This document shows, piece by piece, positions 1 to 4,579 of a stretch of DNA of 5,457 nt. This DNA is from Solirubrobacterales bacterium (GTDB lineage: Bacteria; Actinomycetota; Thermoleophilia; Solirubrobacterales; Solirubrobacteraceae), in NCBI GenBank assembly GCA_009781575.1, contig WQXW01000147.1:1-5457 (forward strand), given 5' to 3'. Position 1 is the first letter of the stretch; each line of letters starts with the position of its first letter. Both the position numbers and the translations under genes were made by a program. The notes under the pieces are model-generated. The model was not told the origin of the DNA. It was given only the letters and a program-made list of their open reading frames with translations, and ran no database searches.

Positions 1-528
1 ATCATGAAGTTCACCGACGGGCTCTTTTTGGAGGTGGCGCGCGAAGTCGCGCAGCGCAACCCCGAGATCGAGTTCGAAGATCGCATCGTCGACAACCTCT
101 GCAACCAGCTGGTGTCGCATCCCCAGGAGTACGACGTGCTGGCGCTGCCCAACCTGTACGGCGACATCGTGTCCGACCTCTGCGCCGGCATGATCGGGGG
201 GCTCGGCCTCGCGCCGGGCGCCAACATCGGTGCGGAGGCCGCGGTGTTCGAGGCCACGCACGGCTCCGCGCCAAAGTACAAGGGACTGAATCGCGTCAAC
301 CCCACCGCGCTGATGCTGTCGGGCGTGCTCATGTTGCGTCACCTGGAGGAGCGCGAGGCCGCCGACCGGCTGGAACGCGCGATCGAGCAGGTGATCGCGC
401 GGGGCGAGCGCGTGACCTACGACCTGAAGCCCACGCGCGACGATCCCACCGCGGTCGGCACCTCCGAATACGCCGACGCGGTGATCGATGAGCTCCAGCA
501 GCTCGCCAAGCCGCGCGTGACCGTCTGA
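1..528 (+). CDS. icd: Isocitrate dehydrogenase, C-terminal part (5' end outside window)
   Basis: C-terminal 175 residues of an isocitrate/isopropylmalate dehydrogenase-family enzyme, which oxidatively decarboxylates isocitrate to 2-oxoglutarate in the cytoplasmic TCA cycle. The frame is open at base 1, so the first methionine seen (base 4) is internal: the family motif NIMKxTDGLF runs across the window edge. Visible family landmarks, counting the first Ile as residue 1: VDN with metal-binding Asp31, [10 protein letters not shown] with Asp55 and Asp59, the [12 protein letters not shown] loop at 66-77, and the cofactor-binding HGSAPKY at 87-93. Lys92-Tyr93 and Tyr140 (VTYD) match the E. coli enzyme's 2'-phosphate-binding Lys344, Tyr345 and Tyr391, which favours NADP over NAD; the equivalent of Arg395 is Pro144. 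The catalytic Lys lies upstream, outside the window. Isopropylmalate dehydrogenase is less likely because of the ATHGSAPKY loop and the neighbouring mdh. Probably cotranscribed with mdh, 36 bases downstream. Confidence 0.9.
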   Translation: MMKFTDGLFLEVAREVAQRNPEIEFEDRIVDNLCNQLVSHPQEYDVLALPNLYGDIVSDLCAGMIGGLGLAPGANIGAEAAVFEATHGSAPKYKGLNRVNPTALMLSGVLMLRHLEEREAADRLERAIEQVIARGERVTYDLKPTRDDPTAVGTSEYADAVIDELQQLAKPRVTV

Positions 529-549
529 CCCAAACCCGACCAACCCAAC

Positions 550-554
550 AGGAG
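550..554 (+). promoter_or_regulatory. Ribosome binding site deciding the mdh start
   Basis: AGGAG lies 10 bases before the GTG at 565 and only 3 bases before a competing GTG at 558. The spacing and the encoded protein both select the GTG at 565. Confidence 0.7.
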
Positions 555-564
555 CGAGTGGACA

Positions 565-1551
565 GTGAGCAATCCCGTACGAGTGGCCCTCACCGGCGCG
601 GCCGGCCAGATCGGCTACAGCATCCTCTTCCGCATCGCGGCCGGCGAGATGCTGGGCCCCGACACCGAGATCGAGCTGCGCCTGCTGGAGATCCCGCCGG
701 CGCTGGACGCCGCGCGGGGCACCGCGATGGAGCTCGACGACTGCGCCTTCCCGCTGCTGCGCGCGGTGGAGATCACCGACGATCCCAACGTCGCGTTCGA
801 CGGCGTGAACGTGGCGCTCCTGGTGGGCGCGCGACCCCGCGCGAAGGGAATGGAACGCGGCGATCTGCTGCAGGCCAACGGCGGCATCTTCAAGCCCCAG
901 GGCGCGGCGCTGAACGCGCACGCGGCCTCCGACGTCAAGGTGCTGGTGGTGGGCAACCCCGCCAACACCAACTGCCTGATCGCGATGAGCAACGCGCCCG
1001 ACATCCCGCGCGAGCGCTTCACCTCGATGATGCGCCTCGATCACAACCGCGCGATCGCGCAGCTCGCCACGCGCGCGTCGGCGCGCGTGGCCGATATCAC
1101 CAACATGAGCGTGTGGGGCAATCACTCGGCCACGCAGTACCCCGACATCCTGCACGCGCAGGTGAGCGGGCGCACCGCCGCCGAGTACGCCGCCGATCGC
1201 GCGTGGCTGACCGACGAGTTCATTCCCACCATCCAAAAGCGCGGCGCGGCGATCATCGACGCGCGCGGCGCCTCCAGCGCGGCCTCCGCCGCCAACGCCG
1301 CGATCGAGCACGTGCGCGACTGGGTGCGCGGCACACCCGACGGCGACTGGGTCTCGATGGGTGTGCCCTCCGACGGCTCCTACGGCCTGCCGGAGGGCCT
1401 GCTGTGCGGCTTCCCCTGCACCTGCGCCGGCGGTGAGTGGTCGATCGTGCAGGGCCTCGAGCTCGACGAGCTCTCGCGCCAGCGCATCGAGGCGAGCGTG
1501 GATGAGCTGCTCGACGAGCGCCGCGCGGTCGCCGAGCTGGGGCTGATCTGA
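565..1551 (+). CDS. mdh: Malate dehydrogenase (NAD-type, Thermus/cytosolic-like)
   Basis: Cytoplasmic enzyme interconverting malate and oxaloacetate in the TCA cycle. The 328 residues are full length for the MDH type found in Thermus and eukaryotic cytosol, and align in memory with the Thermus enzyme along the whole length. Rossmann GxxGxxG at 11-17 (GAAGQIG). Glu42 in LLEIPPA is the acidic end of strand 2 that binds the NAD ribose and disfavours NADP. The mobile substrate loop carries Arg92 and Arg98 ([11 protein letters not shown]). The catalytic pair is Asp159 (MRLDHNR) and His187 (WGNHSAT), with substrate Arg162. The GNPANTN motif is at 130-136, and the C-terminal half has the conserved [17 protein letters not shown] stretch at 233-249. 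GTG start chosen because of the AGGAG 10 bases upstream and because it begins directly at the Rossmann strand ([13 protein letters not shown]). Follows icd in the same direction, so probably one operon of consecutive TCA enzymes. Confidence 0.97.
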   Translation: MSNPVRVALTGAAGQIGYSILFRIAAGEMLGPDTEIELRLLEIPPALDAARGTAMELDDCAFPLLRAVEITDDPNVAFDGVNVALLVGARPRAKGMERGDLLQANGGIFKPQGAALNAHAASDVKVLVVGNPANTNCLIAMSNAPDIPRERFTSMMRLDHNRAIAQLATRASARVADITNMSVWGNHSATQYPDILHAQVSGRTAAEYAADRAWLTDEFIPTIQKRGAAIIDARGASSAASAANAAIEHVRDWVRGTPDGDWVSMGVPSDGSYGLPEGLLCGFPCTCAGGEWSIVQGLELDELSRQRIEASVDELLDERRAVAELGLI

Positions 1552-1573
1552 GTGGTGAGTGGTGGTACACAGG

Positions 1574-1582
1574 TGATACACT
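1574..1582 (+). promoter_or_regulatory. Putative extended -10 promoter for the toxin-antitoxin pair
   Basis: TGATACACT fits the extended -10 pattern TGnTAnnnT. It sits in the 40-base gap after mdh, with its end 9 bases before the GTG start of the antitoxin-like gene, so transcription would begin almost at the start codon. I see no good -35 box, as expected for extended -10 promoters, and no Shine-Dalgarno sequence before the GTG, which fits a nearly leaderless transcript. Inference from sequence only. Confidence 0.4.
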
Positions 1583-1591
1583 CACGCTCGA

Positions 1592-1873
1592 GTGGCGACC
1601 TCTCACCCGCGCATACAGGTCACCGAGGACCCCGAGCTGAGGCGCGCGCTGCGCGACGCGGCTCCCCACCTGCGCCCCGGCCTGCCCCGCTCGCAGCAGG
1701 TGCGCGAGCTCGCGATCGTGGGCGCGCGCCACATCGCCGATGACTCGATGAGCGAGGAGCGGCGCAAGGAGCTCATCGAGGGTCTGGTGTCGTATTTCGA
1801 GCACCCCGAGACCGCCCCCTGGGATTGGGAGCTGATGCGCGAAAGCAAGCGGATTGCCTGGCCCCTCGCATAG
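1592..1873 (+). CDS. Small VapB-like antitoxin candidate
   Basis: A 93-residue, highly charged protein encoded directly before and overlapping a PIN-domain gene, the usual position of an antitoxin. The N-terminus (PRIQVTEDPELRRAL, residues 6-20) looks like the short strand plus helix opening of dimeric DNA-binding antitoxins. A second predicted helix (SQQVRELAIVGARHI, 34-48) follows, then an acidic/basic helix around 53-70 and a Trp-containing tail (WDWELMRES and IAWPLA, 78-93) of the kind that wraps the toxin. Its likely job is to neutralise the downstream nuclease and repress its own promoter. The family cannot be named confidently; a ribbon-helix-helix fold is inferred, not shown. The GTG start lacks a Shine-Dalgarno but lies just after a possible extended -10 box, so the transcript may be leaderless. 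An in-frame start further upstream is not evident. Confidence 0.75.
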   Translation: MATSHPRIQVTEDPELRRALRDAAPHLRPGLPRSQQVRELAIVGARHIADDSMSEERRKELIEGLVSYFEHPETAPWDWELMRESKRIAWPLA

Positions 1874-2306
1874 CGGGGGGCCGTGGGGCCAACTGCCCCT
1901 GTTGATCGACACCTCGGCATGGGCCCGGGCCAGGCAGCCGGCTGTGCGTGAGCGCTGGATAGAGGCAATGAGGGCAGGCCGTTTGCGTCTGGCGCCGGCC
2001 ATTCGCTTGGAGATTCTCGTTCAAGCCCGCGGCAGCGCCGAATTCGACGAGCTGGCGGATCGACTCTCAGGAATGCGACCCACACAGCTCACCGCCTCGA
2101 TAGCGCGCGCCGCCGAGGACGCCATGCGCAGGCTCGCCCAGCGCTCGCACGGCGCCCACCGCTTCCCGATCGTCGACTATCTGCTCGCCGCCACCGCGGA
2201 GCAGAGCGGCGCGGCGGTTCTCCACTACGACCGCTACTTCGACACACTCGCCGAGATCATGGAGTTCGAGTCGGTGTGGCTGGCGCCGGCCGGCTCGCTG
2301 CCATAG
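1854..2306 (+). CDS. PIN-domain ribonuclease, VapC-like toxin candidate
   Basis: Predicted Mg2+-dependent endoribonuclease of the PIN fold, in the position of a VapC toxin. The acidic active-site set is visible: Asp19 in LLIDTSAWAR, Glu53 in RLEILVQ, Asp108 in FPIVDYLLAA, and Asp126 (with Asp130) in LHYDRYFD, in canonical order and spacing for VapC proteins of about 130 residues. The start is uncertain. TTG 1854 overlaps the antitoxin-like gene by 20 bases and gives 150 residues, but adds a Gly/Pro-rich leader before the first strand. TTG 1902, or CTG 1899, would begin right at the (L)IDTS strand, as most VapCs do; a GTGGGG at 1883-1888 is a possible ribosome site for these. Overlap or close spacing implies translational coupling to the antitoxin. 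Cellular targets (tRNA, rRNA or mRNA) cannot be told from sequence. A strong hairpin follows 14 bases after the stop. Confidence 0.88.
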   Translation: MPGPSHSGGPWGQLPLLIDTSAWARARQPAVRERWIEAMRAGRLRLAPAIRLEILVQARGSAEFDELADRLSGMRPTQLTASIARAAEDAMRRLAQRSHGAHRFPIVDYLLAATAEQSGAAVLHYDRYFDTLAEIMEFESVWLAPAGSLP

Positions 2307-2320
2307 AGGGCCCTACGTGA

Positions 2321-2356
2321 AGAGGGCCGGCGCGCCCAAGCGCGAGCCGGCCCTCT
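2321..2356. terminator. GC-rich hairpin, likely bidirectional terminator
   Basis: AGAGGGCCGGC (2321-2331) pairs perfectly with GCCGGCCCTCT (2346-2356). The stem can continue with an inner GCGC/GCGC pairing (2332-2335 with 2340-2343), a 2-base bulge and a CCAA loop. It lies between the convergent PIN-domain gene (stop at 2306) and the leftward winged-helix gene (stop at 2385), so it can act for both. No clear T-tract follows on either strand, as is common for terminators in GC-rich actinomycetes. Confidence 0.7.
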
Positions 2357-2384
2357 CGGTCGATCGATGCGGGTGTGTGCGGGA

Positions 2385-3008
2385 CTACCCCTTCGGGTGC
2401 CACCCCCGACCGCTCTTGCGAACCTTGCCTTCCTGTGCGAGGCCGGGCAGCACGCGGTAGAGGTAGTTCTGCTTGATGCCCATCTTGACCGCGAGCTCGG
2501 GGATCGTGATCCCGGGCTGGCCCTGCACGAAAGACAGCGCCTGCGCGGCGCGCGTGCCGCTGCCCTTGCGACGGCCGGGGCGACGACGGGTCGTCGTTGT
2601 CGTCGTGGTGGCAGCGGCGGTCCGGGTCGTCGTGCCGGTCGTTCCGGTGCTCCTGGTGCTTGCCGCCCCACGGGCGCCGGCGCGCCGGCCGCGTGTGGTG
2701 GCGGCACGCGTGGTGCGAGCGCGTGTGGTGGCGGCGCGTCCACGCGTTGTGGCAGCGCGGCCCCGCGTGGTGCGACCGCGCGTGGTGGTGGCACGCGCGG
2801 CGGTTGCAGTGCGCGTGCCACCGGTGTTGGTGCGCGAGCCGCGCGGGCGACCCGGCCCGCGACGGCGGACGGTGTCCACTGCACTGGAACCCAGCTTCTG
2901 GAGTGCCGACGCTGCGCTCTCCAGGCGGTGGTACTCATCCACCGCGGGCTTCGGCTCTGCGAGCCTCTTGCTGATCTCTCGGTGCTTCTCCTGAAGAAAG
3001 TCGGGCAC
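2385..3008 (-). CDS. Winged-helix protein with AT-hook-like motif and Thr/Arg-rich linker
   Basis: A 207-residue basic protein in three parts. Residues 1-40 (start MPDFLQEKHREISKRL) are charged and helical, probably two short helices broken by Pro19/Pro21 and suited to dimerisation. Residues 48-59, RRRGPGRPRGSR, contain a GRP core flanked by arginines, resembling an AT-hook that binds the minor groove. Residues 60-140 are a low-complexity linker of Thr, Arg, Ala and Gly, with TTR(G/A)R repeated five times between 75 and 108 and a run of seven Thr at 134-140; a second basic patch, RRRPGRRKGSG, follows at 141-151. Residues 152-207 (AAQALSFVQ, GITIPELAVKMGIKQNYLYRVLPGL, GKVRKSGRGWHPKG) read as a winged helix with helix-turn-helix and a basic wing. 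Likely a nucleoid-associated or regulatory DNA-binding protein; no name or partner recognised. The GTG start is supported by GGAAGAGG at 3017-3024, 8 bases upstream. Confidence 0.85.
   Translation of the reverse strand: MPDFLQEKHREISKRLAEPKPAVDEYHRLESAASALQKLGSSAVDTVRRRGPGRPRGSRTNTGGTRTATAARATTTRGRTTRGRAATTRGRAATTRARTTRAATTRGRRAGARGAASTRSTGTTGTTTRTAAATTTTTTTRRRPGRRKGSGTRAAQALSFVQGQPGITIPELAVKMGIKQNYLYRVLPGLAQEGKVRKSGRGWHPKG
2589..2831 (-). repeat. Low-complexity Thr/Arg repeat region inside the winged-helix gene
   Basis: Encodes residues 60-140. The clearest periodic part is 2685-2786, coding TTRGR, TTRGR, TTRGR, TTRAR, TTR and TTRGR at 5- to 7-residue spacing, with Ala-Ala between several copies. 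At the DNA level GCGTGTGGTGGCGGC occurs twice on the + strand, at 2691-2705 and 2721-2735. Mixed Thr codons (ACC, ACG, ACA) and imperfect copies suggest an old, protein-level repeat rather than a very recent slippage event. Confidence 0.75.
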
Positions 3009-3016
3009 GTTTCATA

Positions 3017-3024
3017 CCTCTTCC
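3017..3024 (-). promoter_or_regulatory. Ribosome binding site of the winged-helix gene
   Basis: GGAAGAGG on the minus strand, 8 bases before the GTG start at 3008. It also lies 1 base from an out-of-frame ATG at 3015, which is too close to be used well and opens a frame of only 26 codons. Confidence 0.65.
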
Positions 3025-3047
3025 AAGTCATTTTGCAGGGGTTCAAT

Positions 3048-3082
3048 CGATCACGGTACAACAAACTGAGTGTGATCGCACT
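3048..3082. promoter_or_regulatory. Possible operator: inverted GTGATCG repeats upstream of the winged-helix gene
   Basis: In the 86-base gap between the SRPBCC gene and the winged-helix gene, CGATCAC (3048-3054) and GTGATCG (3072-3078) form a perfect 7-base inverted repeat with a 17-base spacer. The right copy is itself part of AGTGTGATCGCACT (3069-3082), a 14-base palindrome with one mismatched pair. This could be a binding site for a dimeric regulator, possibly the winged-helix protein itself, or a weak hairpin. I see no convincing -35/-10 pair here. Confidence 0.3.
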
Positions 3083-3094
3083 GTGATGCTCTAT

Positions 3095-3547
3095 TCAGCG
3101 CCGCGCCAGCAGATCCTTCAGGCGTTCCAACGTGCGATTGGCCTCACGCTGTGGCATGCCCCCAACCAGTGCGCGCGAGGCGAGCGCGTCGATCGGTCCG
3201 AGCGGCGCGCGAAACTCGTTGCGGTAGTCGAAGCGCGTGGCGCGCCCTTGATCGCGCGGGGTGAGCGTGTACTCGGTGCGCGCGCTGGAACGCGCGGGAC
3301 CGCGCCCTTCCCACACCGCGCGCCGGCCCGGGGTGCACTCGATCAGGCGCCAGTGAACGTCGAGGCTGACGCCGCGCAGATGGACCTGCTGATCCATGTG
3401 GAACCCCACGCACGGCGCGCCGATGTCGGCGTAACGCAGCCGTCGGTGGATCGTGACCCACTCGTGCAGCCGCGCGGGGTCCATGACCGCGCTCCACACC
3501 TCGGAGGGCGGCGCGTCGATCTCAATCGAGGCGCTGACGCTGCTCAC
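3095..3547 (-). CDS. SRPBCC-family (polyketide cyclase/START-like) protein
   Basis: A 150-residue single-domain protein of the SRPBCC/Bet v1-like fold, whose members bind hydrophobic ligands in a deep pocket. The N-terminus ASIEIDAPPSEVWSAVMDPARLHEWV (from residue 6) is the classic opening strand and helix pair of the polyketide-cyclase-type group; a strand-rich middle (FHMDQQVHLRG, VHWRLIE, TEYTLTP, TRFDYRNEF) follows, then a C-terminal amphipathic helix (REANRTLERLKDLLARR) closing the pocket. No signal peptide or membrane segment. Ligand and reaction unknown. GTG 3547 is chosen because the protein then begins just before the first strand; TTG 3577 would add ten residues rich in Ala and Pro. 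Neither has an obvious Shine-Dalgarno. It lies downstream of and collinear with the SDR gene (66 bases between, or 36 with the TTG start), so probably the same transcript. Confidence 0.88.
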   Translation of the reverse strand: MSSVSASIEIDAPPSEVWSAVMDPARLHEWVTIHRRLRYADIGAPCVGFHMDQQVHLRGVSLDVHWRLIECTPGRRAVWEGRGPARSSARTEYTLTPRDQGRATRFDYRNEFRAPLGPIDALASRALVGGMPQREANRTLERLKDLLARR

Positions 3548-3613
3548 TGGCGAGGGAACCGTAGCTGGCGGCGCCAACTGTGAGCGGCGCGGTGCGGTGC
3601 GGGCGCGGAGCGC

Positions 3614-4561
3614 TCACCGCGCGGCGAGCGGCTCGGCGCGCTCCCATTGGCCCAGCGCGTGCTCCACAGCGGAATGGAACGAGTGGCGCGGCACCCCCAG
3701 CAGCTCGAACGCGCGCGTGTCGCGCGCCAGCAGATCGCACTCCAGCCCTTCCATCAGCGGAACGATCAGCGCGGGATCCTCGCGCGCCAGCGAGGCGACC
3801 ACGCGCGCGGTTATGGGCGTGGCGCTCACACCCACCCGCAGCGCGGGGCGCGCGACGAGCATCTCCTCGGCGATGCCGGTGATGATCTGCTCGTAGGAGA
3901 GCACGTCGGGTCCGGCGATATCGAGCGACAGACCTCCCACCTGCGGAGCGGTGGCGGCGGAAAGCAGCAGCTCCGTTACGTCGCGGCCGTCGATCGGCTG
4001 TGTGCGAAAGCGACGCCACGCGGGCAGCGTGAGCACCGGCATGCGCTCGATCAGGCGCACCAACAGCCGGAAGGAGCGCGAACGCGCGCCGACGATGATC
4101 GAGGCGCGCAGCGCGAGCGAGTCGGGCACCGCCGCCTGAAACACACGCTCCAGCGCGTGGCGGCTGGCGAGGTGACGTGAGAGCGGCCGCGCGTGCGGCA
4201 CCATACCGCCGAGGTACACGATGCGCGCCACGCCGCTCCGGCGCGCGGCGCGCGCGAAGTTGTGCGCCGCGGCGCGCTCGCGCTCCGGGAACCGCGCGGG
4301 CTCGATCGACGGCAGGCCCTCCATCGAATGAATCAGGTAGTAGGCGACCTCCACGCCGTCGAGCGCACGTGGCAGCCCCTCGGCGGTGAGCGCGTCGCCG
4401 CGCACCACCTCCACGCGGTCTGCCACGGATGTGGGGGCGGCGGCGGCCACCACGCGCGCGGGGTCACGCGCGAGCGCGCGCACCTCGTGGCCCTGTTGGC
4501 ACAGGCGTGGGAGCAGTTCCGAGCCGACATAGCCGCTGGCGCCGGTGAGCAGGATGCGCAT
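3614..4561 (-). CDS. Atypical SDR, YbjT-like NAD(P)-binding protein
   Basis: A 315-residue protein with an N-terminal Rossmann domain: GxxGxxG at 7-13 in LLTGASGYVGSELL, VRALARDP at 27-34 with Arg residues suited to an NADP phosphate, DAL at 56-58 and YYLIHSM at 74-80. The last motif and later ones (SIIVGARSRSF, PVLTLP, RTQPIDGRDV, AGPDVLSYEQI at 216-226) match my memory of E. coli YbjT and its atypical-SDR relatives. The usual Tyr-x-x-x-Lys catalytic pair is not visible after the VYLGGM strand, as in other atypical SDRs, so reductase activity is uncertain; it may be a redox sensor or isomerase-like protein. YbjT also has a C-terminal DUF2867 domain that is absent here. ATG 4561 starts exactly at the Rossmann strand; the frame is open far upstream, but that part is antisense to lhgO. 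No Shine-Dalgarno is visible. Divergent from lhgO. Confidence 0.88.
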   Translation of the reverse strand: MRILLTGASGYVGSELLPRLCQQGHEVRALARDPARVVAAAAPTSVADRVEVVRGDALTAEGLPRALDGVEVAYYLIHSMEGLPSIEPARFPERERAAAHNFARAARRSGVARIVYLGGMVPHARPLSRHLASRHALERVFQAAVPDSLALRASIIVGARSRSFRLLVRLIERMPVLTLPAWRRFRTQPIDGRDVTELLLSAATAPQVGGLSLDIAGPDVLSYEQIITGIAEEMLVARPALRVGVSATPITARVVASLAREDPALIVPLMEGLECDLLARDTRAFELLGVPRHSFHSAVEHALGQWERAEPLAAR

Positions 4562-4565
4562 CTGT

Positions 4566-4570
4566 GAGGA
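4566..4570 (+). promoter_or_regulatory. Ribosome binding site of lhgO
   Basis: GAGGA, 9 bases before the GTG at 4580; this supports that GTG as the start. The site lies inside the 18-base gap between the divergent lhgO and SDR start codons. Confidence 0.6.
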
Positions 4571-4579
4571 TGATGACGC

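Noticed and set aside
558..1436. Open frame of 292 codons beginning with GTG 558 on the + strand
   Set aside because: Arg-rich low-sense translation in a different frame across the certain malate dehydrogenase gene; its GTG is too close to the AGGAG.
1253..2002. Long minus-strand open frame antisense to the end of mdh and the toxin-antitoxin pair
   Set aside because: Overlaps three supported + strand genes, has Arg/Pro/Ala-rich composition typical of GC-rich shadow frames, and no recognisable domain.
2691..2735. Spaced DNA repeats as a possible CRISPR array
   Set aside because: Only two short copies, inside a protein-coding low-complexity region, with no unique spacers of uniform length.
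2473..2994. Plus-strand frame encoding a Val-rich, apparently hydrophobic protein, which could be read as membrane segments
   Set aside because: It is the antisense of the Thr/Arg repeats of the winged-helix gene: Thr and Arg codons read backwards give Val/Ala/Arg runs. No ribosome site or family.
2935..3015. Short reading frame from ATG 3015 (minus strand), 7 bases before the winged-helix GTG, as a leader peptide
   Set aside because: Its ATG is only 1 base from the ribosome site and the frame stops after 26 codons inside the gene; no leader-peptide character.
3071..3086. TGTGA-N6-TGTGA resembling a CRP site
   Set aside because: It is a direct repeat, not the TGTGA-N6-TCACA palindrome needed for CRP-type binding.
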